The translations under genes were made by a program, and so were the position numbers. Source: Stramenopiles sp. TOSAG23-6 (lineage: Eukaryota > Sar). From it: a DNA stretch of 16,762 nucleotides. The notes under the pieces are model-generated. The model was not told where the DNA came from and did no database searches. It saw only the letters and a list, made by a program, of their open reading frames with translations. The DNA lies in assembly GCA_900128565.1 (NCBI GenBank), contig LT636087.1:1-16762 (forward strand), read 5' to 3'. The number at the start of each line of letters is the position of its first letter. Within the stretch, counting starts at the first letter, position 1. Below are positions 1 to 9,128 of the stretch, piece after piece.

Positions 1-371
1 TAAAAAACCATTTAAAATCTCAAGGGGCTTTTTCTAGATTAGTTAATGTTCGTTTTTTAAAAAAGAATTTAGATTCTTTTGGTTTTGCTAAACCTTTTAA
101 GACTTTATTAAATGGTCTTTTATACATTGCAACAGTAAAATCAGAAAATTTTGATACTTTTAATTTTAGTTTTGACAAAAGTTCGAAAAACTATTATTTA
201 ATCGGTATTTTTTATCGTAACAAGTTATATTACCCTTCAAATATAAGTTTGTTTAACAAATTGTCCCATGATGGTCTTTTTTTGAGGTTATTAAATATAT
301 TATTATTTAAGCAAAAATTATTAGCTTTTTATTTTAAAAGTTGTAAACTTTTTTTTTATAAAAAAAGTTAA
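1..371 (+). CDS. rpl10: Probable large-subunit ribosomal protein L10, C-terminal part (5' truncated by window)
   Basis: An open frame (codons starting at base 3) runs from the window edge to a TAA at 369-371, leaving about 122 residues of a C-terminal part. Bacterial L10 anchors the L7/L12 stalk on the large ribosomal subunit. The visible order fits L10: a GAFSRLVNVRFLKK segment where bacterial L10 has its G-x-RVVRNTLLRR strand, then a stretch with NGLLYIA (bacterial VGPTLIA), then YYLIGIFYRNKLYYPSNI (strand and hairpin), then FNKLSHDGLFLRLLNILL, matching the family's LATLPTYEEAIARLM helix. The match is by eye and identity is low, as is usual for mitochondrial ribosomal proteins. The gene lies 33 bases upstream of rnl on the same strand. 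L10 is mitochondrially encoded only in gene-rich lineages. The start lies outside the window. Alternatively this is an unidentified lineage-specific ORF. Confidence 0.55.
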   Translation, partial: KNHLKSQGAFSRLVNVRFLKKNLDSFGFAKPFKTLLNGLLYIATVKSENFDTFNFSFDKSSKNYYLIGIFYRNKLYYPSNISLFNKLSHDGLFLRLLNILLFKQKLLAFYFKSCKLFFYKKS

Positions 372-404
372 TATTTTTCTTTTCATAAAAGTTTTATGTT
401 TTTA

Positions 405-3046
405 TTTTAAGCATTTGAAAGGATACCTTGATTTTAAAAATAGGCGTATTAAATTGCGAAAATTTATATATAAGGAAATTTCTTATATTTATAAGTCCCT
501 AATGTGAAAACAGTAAAAAGTATTTTATTTTATAGTTTATTAATAAAAAAACTTAGTGAATTGAAACATCTAATTAACTAAGGAAAAAATCAAACGAGTT
601 GTTGGTAGTAGTGGCGAGCGAAACCAGTAAAAAGTATAAATAACTTATAGTATAGAATTAAGAAAAGGTTTTAATATAAATCCTGTATATACTTATAAAT
701 TATTTTTTATAGTAAAATAAGTTTTGTGTAATCTTATTTGAAGAAAGAGGAACCATCCTCTAAGCTTAAAATTTTTTAAAAATCGATAGTGAACTAGTAC
801 CGTGAGGGAAAGGGTAAGTATACATTCTTCGTATTGTATTTGAAATTCAATGTTATAAAGCATTTCTTTATTTTTATAAAATAAAGTTAGTACCTTTTGT
901 ATAATGGTCCAGTGAGTTTTTTTATAAAGCAAGCTTAAATTTTTGTTAATTAGGCGTAATTAAAAGTGATTTTGAAAAAAATAAGTTTTATAAATATGAC
1001 CCGAATCCAAGTGATCTAGTTAGGAACAGGTTGAACGTTTAGTAAATTAAACGGGAGGACCGAACACACGTCTGTTGCAAAAGGCGGTGATGATTTCTAA
1101 TTAGGGGTGAAAGTCTAATCAAACTTGGTAATAGCTGGTTTTTTGCGAAATCTATTTAAGTAGAGCATAAAACAATAAAAATTCAGGTAAAGCACTGCTA
1201 AGGTGCGGGGGCTCTTAGAGTTTACCAAACTTATGCAAACTCTGAATTGGATTTTTTATTATTTTATAGACAGTCTTTAGATGCTAAGGTCTTAAGACAA
1301 GAGGGAAACAGCCCTAATTATTTAATAAGGTCTTCAAATAAATTGTAAGTGGAAAAGGAGATAAAATTACGAAAATAATCAAAAGGTAGCTTTAGTGGCA
1401 AGCATCCTCTAAGAAGTGCGTAACAGCTTATTGATCAAGTTTTTTTTTCAACCAAAAATGTATAGAGGCTTAACAATTTATACCGAATTAATAAAATAAA
1501 TTAAAATATTTTAGTTTATTGGTAGCAAAACGTTTTGTAATTTAAAGAGAAAAGCTGTAAAGTTTTTTGTTAAATCAAAAGTGAGTATACTGGAATGAGT
1601 AATGATAAATAATGTAATGATATAAACATTATCGCCGTAAATTTAAGGTTTCTTGGACGCTGATAAACATTTCAAGGTAATACGATCTCTAAAAAAAAGG
1701 CGAAAGCTGTATTTGATGAGTTATAATTTTTATTTTTATAATATTCTAGTTAACAAATATAAATTAAATTTTATTTAACATAAAAAATTAAATATATTTA
1801 TATATATTTCAGGAAAAAGTAGAAAAAATAATCGTACCAAGACCGACACAGGTAAATAAGTATAAATGTACTAAGGCGCTTGAGATAATTATGTTGAAGG
1901 AACTCGGCAAATTGACTCTGTAACTTTGGGATAAAGAGTGCCTTTTGTAAGGTGACATAAAATAGGAGATAGCGACTGTTTAATAAAAACACAGGTCTCT
2001 GCAAAATCGTAAGATGAAGTATAGGGACTGACGCCTGCCCGGTGCGAAAAAGTTAAGTGGAATTGTTTACGCTTTGAAACTAAGCTCTCGTAAACGGCGG
2101 CTGTAACTCTGACGGTCCTAAGGTAGCAAAATTCCTTGACGGGTAAGTTCCGTCCTGCATGAATGGCGTAACGACTTTCTCACTGTCTCCAACATAAACT
2201 CAATGAAATTGAAATGTCCGTGAAGATGCGGAGTATAAACGGTAAGACGAAAAGACCCTATGAACCTTTACTACATTTTTATATTGCTTACAAAAAGACG
2301 ATGTGTAGCATAGGTGGGAGCTATTGAAATTTAATCGCTAGGTTAAATGGAAGCTTTCTTGAAATACCACCCTTTTTCTTTTTTGTGGCTAACTTAAATA
2401 ATGATCTTTATTAAGGACACTTTATAATTGGTAGTTTGGCTGGGGCGGCCGCCTCTTAAATAGTAACGGAGGTGTATATAAGGTAAACTCAAAATAATTA
2501 AAAAATTATTGGTAGAGTATAATGGTATAAGTTTGCTTGACTGTAAGATTGACAAATCAAGCAGGAACGAAAGTTGATCATAGTGATCCGGTAATGGTGT
2601 ATGGATAAATTATCGCTCAACGGATAAAAGGTACTCTAGGGATAACAGGCTTATGACTCTTGAGAGCTCTTATTGATGGAGTTGTTTGGCACCTCGATGT
2701 CGACTTTTTGCATCCTGGAGCTGAAGCAGGTTCCAAGGGTTCGGCTGTTCGCCGATTAAAGCAGAACGTGAGTTGGGTTTAGAACGTTGTGAGACAGTTT
2801 GGTTTCTATCTACCGTTTAAGTTTAAAATTGAAAGGTTCAAATCCTAGTACGAAAGGATTGGTGAGGGTAAATCAATGGTTTTTCAGTTGTTATATTAAT
2901 AGCAGCGCTGAGTAGCTACATTTATAATGGATAATTGTTGAAAACATCAATATAAGAAACCATCCTTAAAAAATTTTAATATACAGTAAAAGATAATTAC
3001 TTTGCTAAGTTTTAAGTGTAAGATTAGTAATTTTTTAAGCTTAAAA
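405..3046 (+). rRNA. rnl: Mitochondrial large-subunit ribosomal RNA (23S-like)
   Basis: Bacterial-type 23S landmarks appear in order: GGATACCTTG near 421; GAATTGAAACATCTAA near 557; GTAGTGGCGAGCGAA near 607; CCGTGAGGGAAAGG near 800; the GTPase-centre region around 1380-1430; GACGGTCCTAAGGTAGCAAA near 2112; AAGACCCTATGAACC near 2250; GGCGGCCGCCTC near 2444; CTAGGGATAACAGGC near 2635; CACCTCGATGTCG near 2690; and the sarcin-ricin loop AGTACGAAAGGA near 2848. The ends were set by the terminal helix: TTTTAAGC at 405-412 is the exact complement of GCTTAAAA at 3039-3046, matching the E. coli 5'/3' closing helix. The length, about 2.64 kb, is slightly below the bacterial 2.9 kb, and all domains seem continuous, with no intron or fragmentation seen. 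Ends are accurate to perhaps ten bases. Confidence 0.95.
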
Positions 3047-3108
3047 ATCTTAATAATTTTCATTTTTTTTAATAAAAAATTAGATGATTTAGATCTAGTT
3101 TCTTAGAA

Positions 3109-4079
3109 TTAAATTAAGGATTTGATCCTGGTTCTGAATGAACGCTAGTAGTTTGCTTTTACACATGCAAGTTGAATGGTTTAAAAAACCATGGCGTACG
3201 GGTGAGTAATTATGTAAAAAAACTATCTTTAAGTTTGGGATAATTTATAAATACCATAAAAAAGTATATTTTGGCAAGTTTCAAATATATATTGCTTAAA
3301 GACGTGTTTACACAGTTTTAGGTGTTTTTACCTTTTAAAGAGGTAAAGCCTTAGATGCTTAGCGGGTTTTAACGAATGTACCGCCACACTGGAACTGAGA
3401 CAAGGTCCAGACTCAATTGAGGCAGCAGTGAGGAATATTGGACAATGGACGAAAGTCTGATCCAGCAAAACTACGTAAGTGATAGACAGCAACTTAGTTG
3501 AAAAGCTTTTTCATCAAAAAAGATAGTGACATTATTTGAAAAAGAAGCCCCGGCAAATTTCTGTGCCAGCAGCCGCGGTAATACAGAGGGGGCAGGTGTT
3601 ATTCGTAGTTATTAGGCGTAAAGGGTTCGTAGGTTTCTTAACTAGTTTTCTAAAAAGACCAAGGCTTAACTTTGGTTCATAGTTTTAACAGTTAAGGTAG
3701 AGTTAAGTAAGGGGTGACAGAATTTTTAATGTAGAGATAAAATTTTATGATATTAAAAAGAATTTCAGAGGCGAAGGCGGTCACCTAGGCTTATACTGAC
3801 ACTGAGGAACGAAAGCATAGGTAGCAAACGGGATTAGAGACCCCGGTAGTCTATGCTGTCAACGATGAATGTTAAATCTTGAGGTATCTCAGGATTAAAG
3901 TTAACACGTTAAACATTCCGCCTGGGGAGTACGGTCGCAAGATTAAAACTCAAAGGAATTGACGGGAGTTTGGAACAGCGGTGGAGCATTTGGTTTAATT
4001 CGATAATACGCGGGAAACCTTACCAACTTTTGCTATTTTTTTTATTAAATTTTTATTAAAGTAAAAGAAAAACAGGTGT

Positions 4080-4112
<33 letters not shown>

Positions 4113-4603
4113 GGTTGGTTAATTCCTCCATAACGAGCGTAACCCTTATTTTTAGTTGTTTAAAACTTTATTGTATTTAAGTTTTTAAATTCTTTAAAAA
4201 GACAGCTAATGAAAGTTAGAGGAAGGCAAGGATCACGTCAAGTCATCATGGCCCTTACAGGTTGGGCTACACACGTGCTACAATAGGAAAGACAATAATA
4301 AGCAATTATTTGAATAATCGCAAATATTTAAATTTTCCTTAAATTTGGATTATAGGCTGTAATTCGCCTATATAAAATTGGAATCGCTAGTAATCGCAAA
4401 TCATCACGTTGCGGTGAAATTTTAATACAAACTTTGTACAAACCGCCCGTCACGTTAGAAAAGTAAGTTAGGCTTGAAGTATCTATTAAGTTTTTTTTAC
4501 ATAGTTTAAAATTCTTTAATGGGTATTAAAGTTTAATTTGTGATTGTAATGAAGTCGTAACAAGGTAGTCGTAGGGGAACCTGTGGCTGAAAGTAAATAA
4601 ATT
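3109..4603 (+). rRNA. rns: Mitochondrial small-subunit ribosomal RNA (16S-like)
   Basis: Bacterial-type 16S landmarks appear in order: GATTTGATCCTGG near 3119; GAACTGAGACAAGGTCCAGACTC near 3391; GTGCCAGCAGCCGCGGTAATAC near 3562; GGATTAGAGACCCCGGTAGTC near 3831; AATTGACGGGAGTTTGGAACAGCGG near 3956; GGCTGTCGTCAGCTCGTGTCGTGAGATG near 4084; GGGCTACACACGTGCTACAAT near 4264; ACCGCCCGTCAC near 4441; and AAGTCGTAACAAGGTAGTCGTAGGGGAACCTGTGGC near 4552. The 5' end is placed by comparison with the E. coli start and the 3' end just after helix 45, so both are approximate. It lies about 60 bases downstream of rnl with no tRNA between, the reverse of the bacterial 16S-23S order. The 3' tail after helix 45 lacks the CCTCC anti-Shine-Dalgarno sequence. 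Confidence 0.95.
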
Positions 4604-4911
<308 letters not shown>

Positions 4912-5043
4912 TAGAATTAATTTTATATAGCCTTAATATTTTAAATATTAATTAAGTTTTATATTGTAAAATAAACTATTTATTTGTTTAAAAAATAAGA
5001 TGGTTTCATATTAAATAATACAACCAGATCTTTATTAAATATT
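4912..5043 (+). other. atp9-nad2 spacer
   Basis: This 132-base A+T-rich spacer holds no ORF and no tRNA fold. The stretch around 4929-4954 (CTTAATATT...AATATTAATTAAG) can form an A+T-only hairpin. Nothing else is recognisable. Confidence 0.4.
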
Positions 5044-6438
5044 ATGTTTGCAAATTTTTGAATTTTTGACTTTAAAGTTTTTTTCGCAGAAATTTTTATT
5101 TTATTATCTATTTTATTTATACTTTTATTTTTTTTTTACATTATAAATAATAAATCTAATAAATACCCGTATTTGGTTTATGAGTTTTATTATTTGTTAT
5201 TATTGGTTATATCATTAAGTTTTTTTTTAGTATATAACAATCCGTTAACTAATTTTGTAATTTTTAATAGTTTAGTTTTTGTAGATGATTTTTTAATATT
5301 CATTAAACTAATTATTCTTGCAGCAGTTTTTTGTTGTGTTTTAGTTTCTTTTAATTTTATAAAAAAAGAAAAGTTTAATAGTTTTGAATTTAATTTATTA
5401 ATACTATTTTCTCTGCTTGGGCTTTTATGTTTTATATCTTCTTGTGATTTAGTATCAATGTTCTTAGCTTTAGAAGTACAAAGTCTTGCTTTTTACATTT
5501 TAGCAACTCTAAAAAAAGACTCAGCTTTTTCAACTGAAGCTGGTTTAAAATATTTTATTTTAGGTGCACTTTCATCAGGTTTTTTATTATTTGGTATATC
5601 TTTAATTTATGGGGTTACTGGTACAACAAACTTTGAATGTTTAGCTAAATTAGTTATTAACTTTGATTATAACTTAATATTTTTGAATACTTCAAGTTTT
5701 AGTTTTGAATTCACAGAACGTTTAACTTTAGGTTTAATTTTTTTAATTACAGGTTTTTTATTTAAGATGGCTGCGGCTCCTTTCCATTTGTGAATTGCAG
5801 ATGTTTATGAGGGAGCTCCTACAAATGTAGCTCTTATGTTTGCAGTTCTTCCTAAAATTGGTATAGTTTTTGTATTAGCTCGTTTATTTTACTTTGTATT
5901 TTATGATATGATTTTTTTATGACAAAGTATTATTATATTAATTGCGCTAATTTCAATAGGTGTTGGTAGTTTATCATCTTTGCGGCAACTACGTATTAAG
6001 AGATTTTTAGCTTTCAGTTCAGTAACTCATGTAGGTTTCTTACTTATTGCTTTTGCAACAGGGACTTTTGAAGGTCTTGTAGGTTTATTTTTTTATTTGA
6101 TATTTTATGTTTTAATGGCTTTAAATATTTGATCAATTGTATTATTGCTAAAATTTAAAAAAAAGCGTATCAAATATATTGTAGATCTTCAAAATTTAGC
6201 AAGAGTTAATCCAGTGATTAGTGTGACTTTTTTAGTAAATCTATTTTCAATGGCAGGGATTCCTCCATTAGCTGGTTTTTACGCAAAGAGTTACGTGTTT
6301 TTATCAGCACTAGAATCTTCATTATATTTTTTAGTTATTTTTGCTATATTGTTTAGTGTATTAAGTGCTTTTTATTATTTACGTTTTATTAAAGTAATTT
6401 ATTTTGATAAAGTTTTAGATGCTTTTTATTTTAAGTAA
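5044..6438 (+). CDS. nad2: NADH dehydrogenase (complex I) subunit 2
   Basis: This is a proton-pumping membrane subunit of respiratory complex I, homologous to NuoN and to Mrp antiporters. The frame reads through from ATG 5044 to TAA 6438 (464 residues) if TGA is tryptophan. In-frame TGA codons lie at 5059, 5791, 5920 and 6130. The protein is almost wholly hydrophobic helices. The family core is clear: LVSMFLALEVQSLAFYIL (conserved helix-5 Glu), then GLKYFILGALSSGFLLFGISLIYG, then FKMAAAPFHLW (residues 240-250, with the functional Lys and W250 encoded by TGA), IADVYEGAPTN, and near the C-terminus FSMAGIPPLAGFYAKSYVF. The ATG at 5044 was chosen because it heads the hydrophobic N-terminal helix. 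Ignoring the TGA code would falsely split it into two genes. It is the last plus-strand gene before the convergent junction. Confidence 0.96.
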
Positions 6439-6467
6439 GTTACTTTATTTTAAAGAATTTAAAGGTT

Positions 6468-6695
6468 GTTTAAGCCACCTTGAAAGTGCCTGGTTTTTCC
6501 CGTTAATTATTTGTAATTTTTGCATAGGGGGTAGTCAGTAAAAAAACACCTAAACTTGATAAACGCACGCTTGCCGTGGGTAAAACCTAAATGCCTTGTT
6601 TTTTGTTTAAGCCGCTTGTAAAGTGCCTAAGTTACGAATATTGGTTTTATGTAAGATTTTTTTTAATAGTTTTTTTTGTTCTATTTATTTTCGTA
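6468..6695 (+). repeat. Direct repeat copy A (357-bp period)
   Basis: This copy matches 6814-7055 at a constant offset of 357 bases from about 6480 onward. A 61-base core at 6503-6563 is identical in both copies, flanked by similar but substituted sequence (mostly transitions) that fades into poly-T near 6695. The left and right parts carry the motif GTTTAAGCC...AAGTGCC at 6468-6490 and 6605-6627, so the core is bracketed by short direct repeats. Inside, CACG-CTTGC-CGTG forms a small hairpin, and GCATAGG near 6531 can pair with CCTAAATGC near 6586-6594 with an AA bulge. Confidence 0.9.
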
Positions 6696-6813
6696 TAAAT
6701 ATAAAGATATCTATAATATATAGGTAGGTTATAGTTGTAGGGTAGTGGTAAGAGGTTCGGCCGTTTCTTATTAACCATCTATATTAGGGATTAAAACTAT
6801 TTTATCTTAAAAA

Positions 6814-7055
6814 CAGTAAGCCGCTTTTAATGCAGTCTTAAAGTGGTTGATTTTTTCCATTAATTATTTGTAATTTTTGCATAGGGGGTAGTCAGTAAAA
6901 AAACACCTAAACTTGATAAATGCACGCTTGCCGTGGCAAAAAACTAAATGTCTTATTTTTTGTTTAAGCCGCTTGTAAAGTGCTTAATTTAGAGTTATTA
7001 GGTTTTTGTAAATTTTTTTTTAATAGTTTTAATTTAGTATTTATTGTTATTTTCT
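6814..7055 (+). repeat. Direct repeat copy B (357-bp period)
   Basis: This is the second copy of the element at 6468-6695. The 61-base identical core is at 6860-6920. The bracketing motif is degenerate on the left (GTAAGCCGCTTTT at 6816, with about 11 extra bases before AAGTGG) and intact on the right (6962-6984). The CACG/CGTG hairpin is kept, and the GCAT/ATGC pairing of copy A becomes GCAT/ATGT, which still pairs with a G-U wobble. Confidence 0.9.
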
Positions 7056-7060
7056 AATGA

Positions 7061-7078
7061 TTTATACTTATGTATAAA
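7061..7078. terminator. Perfect 7-bp hairpin near the 3' end of rps4 (possible processing or termination site)
   Basis: TTTATAC (7061-7067) pairs exactly with GTATAAA (7072-7078) around the loop TTAT, about 65 bases past the rps4 stop. It is A+T-rich, so chance is possible; any role in 3'-end formation at this convergent junction is inference. Confidence 0.25.
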
Positions 7079-7141
7079 TAAAAGAATCTGTCTTTGCATT
7101 GCTTAAATTTTGTTTAATAAAAACTTAGTTATATTCTAAAT

Positions 7142-8389
7142 TTATTTTAGATGTATGTAACTGATATAATTTAAATTTGCACTATTATTTGCGTATTCTA
7201 AATTTTTTTTATTAGCTACATTTTCTAAAAGTATACAAGTAAAATTATTATAATCTATATGTAAAAAATTATAAATTTGCTTGTTATTTTTAATTTTATT
7301 AATAAAATTATATGCATTATACTTTATAAAATTATAAAATAAATGTTCTAATTTAATAATTTTTTTCAATAACATAGTATTTTTATTTTTTTTTAAAATA
7401 GTTTTTAATTTTTGTATTCAAATTAGTTTAGTTTTTATCTTATTAAATTTATAAAATAACTTTATTTTTTTTTTGATACTATGGGTTATTTTTTTTGATA
7501 AGATATAAAATTTATCAAAATTAATATTTGTTGTATAGTTTGAAAAATAATCAAATTTAAAACTTTCAAATAAGTATTCTATGTATTTGAAATATTTTAA
7601 GATACCTTTTAAATTTTTCATATTAATTTTATTTAAATTTTTATAGAGGTATTGGGTTGCTTTTTGTCTAAACTTCTTTCTTATTGAAAGAAATAGGTAT
7701 AAACGTTTTTGTAATTTTTTTTTACGGTATTCTTGTAAGATATATAATTGCTTATGAAAATATTTTAATCAGTTACAGAACCGTGTTTTAAATAATAAAA
7801 GTATAATATTTAATTTTGGTTCTTTAGGTAATTCTATAATATCATTCGGTTTAATTTGTGTATTTGGGTTTTTACATAATTTATTATTAATTAGCATACC
7901 TTTATACAAAATAAATTTTCGTAGTTGGTGAAAACTTTTAAAAATATTTAAATGATATAAAAAATGGTATACAACAGCGTCCAACCTTGTGTTCAATTTT
8001 TTCAAAAAAATAAAATTACTTAGGTTTTTAGTACGGCTTTTAAAAAAAAGTTTTTTTAATTGTTTATTTTTTAAAAAACTATATGAATTTTTTAAAAGAT
8101 GTCTTAAAAATAAGCAATTAACATAAAAAAATTTATAGAAACGTTTGTTTTTTTGACTAAAATTATTATTAAAAATATTATTTTTTGATTGTCTTCGGTT
8201 TTTACTTAAAAATGAAGTAAAAATAGAAGCTCTATTTGAAAATTGTCATTTTTTTTGTTGATTCTGTGAAAATTTAAAACGGAATCAATTTCATTTACGT
8301 TTTTTAAAATTATTAATTTTGTTAAAATTACTTAAAACTGTCTTTAATTTGGCTGAAAGTTTATGTTTATAATGAAAAGGTTTAACCAT
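7142..8389 (-). CDS. rps4: Small-subunit ribosomal protein S4 (expanded)
   Basis: S4 is a primary 16S rRNA-binding protein of the small subunit. The frame is open from ATG (8387-8389) to TAA (7142-7144), 415 residues, if TGA is Trp; in-frame TGA codons lie at 8291, 8285, 8246, 7769 and 7418 (lowest coordinate of each codon). The S4 RNA-binding domain is clear at about residues 135-190: RLDAVVYHFLYHL, then RKFILYKGMLINNK, then NTQIKPNDIIELPKE. The C-terminus (YNFLHIDYNNFTCILLEN...LNYISYIHLK) resembles the end of other mitochondrial S4 proteins. It is about twice the bacterial length (about 205), owing to a basic Asn/Lys/Phe-rich N-terminal region and a Lys-rich insertion between the S4 domain and the C-terminal end. 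Its start lies 4 bases after the rps2 stop, and it is the last gene of the minus-strand block. Under the standard code it would look like three fragments. Confidence 0.92.
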
Positions 8390-8393
8390 ATTT

Positions 8394-9128
8394 TTATTTA
8401 AAAAATCTTAGTGTTTTTTTTATTAAAGTTAAATAAAATTTAATAAAAATGATTGATTGATTATTACAAAAGATAGGAAAATCTATATATTTGTTATAGT
8501 TAGCATTTTTAACTAAGGCAATACTTGGTATATCTAGTCTAATAATTTCTTTTAAAAGTTCATTATTACCTTCTTGTGTACTAAAATTATTAAGTAATAA
8601 TAAAAGATTGGGTAAAAAATATAATTTTTCTAAGATATCAAATCTATCAAAAAATAAATTAATTTGTTGCTTTCTTTTCTTTTTCAATTTTGAGATAATT
8701 AACTTAGTATAATAGGTTTTAACAGGTAATTTTGGGTTATATCGAAAATCATTAAATGTTTTTTTTAAACCAAAAATATTGGTTAAAAGTCCACCTGATC
8801 ATTCTTTATTAATAATACAAATATTATATTTTTCAAATAAGGATGTTATATTTTGTATTCATTTTTTATTTTCAATTTTAAATCCAGTAATTATTAATAT
8901 AAAACCACCGTTTGATATTATCTTTTTAATAAAAAACAAACTTTGTTTTAGGTCTCTAATGATTCTTTTTATATTGAAAAAATATATTTTTTTTTCTATA
9001 AAAAAAATAAAAGAGTTTGTTTTTGTATTTTTTAAATCTGTTAATTTTGAACCGATATGGGCTCCCATAAAAATTAGGGTGTTTAATATTAATGATTTTT
9101 TATTTTTAATATTTTTGTTAAAAGCCAT
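8394..9128 (-). CDS. rps2: Small-subunit ribosomal protein S2
   Basis: S2 binds the junction of head and body of the small ribosomal subunit. The 244-residue frame runs from ATG 9126-9128 to TAA 8394-8396 with TGA read as Trp at 8859 and 8799. Family motifs in order: FMGAHIGSK near the N-terminus (bacterial L..AGVHFGH), FFIEKKIYFFNIKRI, ISNGGFILIITGFK (bacterial GGTILFVGTK), NKEWSGGLLTN (the hallmark W-x-GG-LTN, with Trp encoded by TGA), FLPNLLLLL, and LDIPSIALVKNANYNKYIDFPIFCNNQS, matching the C-terminal IPVIAIVDTN..P..IDYPIPGND block. Length matches bacterial S2 without its C-terminal extension. The ATG directly abuts the rpl6 stop and rps4 follows after 4 bases. Confidence 0.93.

Larger units (their letters stand above)
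6439..7141. other. Gene-free convergent intergenic region (nad2 / rps4) with repeats and hairpins
   Basis: These 703 bases separate the 3' end of nad2 (plus) from the 3' end of rps4 (minus), so the two transcription units converge here. No convincing ORF, tRNA or known RNA is seen. It contains two copies of a roughly 230-base repeat, four copies of a 23-base motif, a 70-base unique segment closed by an ATAGTT/AACTAT stem, and a short perfect hairpin near the rps4 side. The repeated blocks are richer in G+C than the surrounding DNA. Confidence 0.85.

Noticed and set aside
693-2004. Minus-strand ORFs of 68-79 codons
   Set aside because: They lie antisense within rnl, show no recognisable protein features, and overlap conserved rRNA landmarks.
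405-4603. Introns or fragmented rRNA genes
   Set aside because: The rRNA landmarks follow at normal spacing in both genes, with no intron-like insert or maturase ORF.
6731-6800. A tRNA gene on either strand
   Set aside because: The outer stem fits, but no 7-base anticodon loop, D stem or T stem can be formed on either strand.
6439-7141. CRISPR array, or a known RNA (5S rRNA, RNase P RNA, tmRNA)
   Set aside because: There are only two large diverged copies, without regular spacers, and no diagnostic core of the known RNAs was found.
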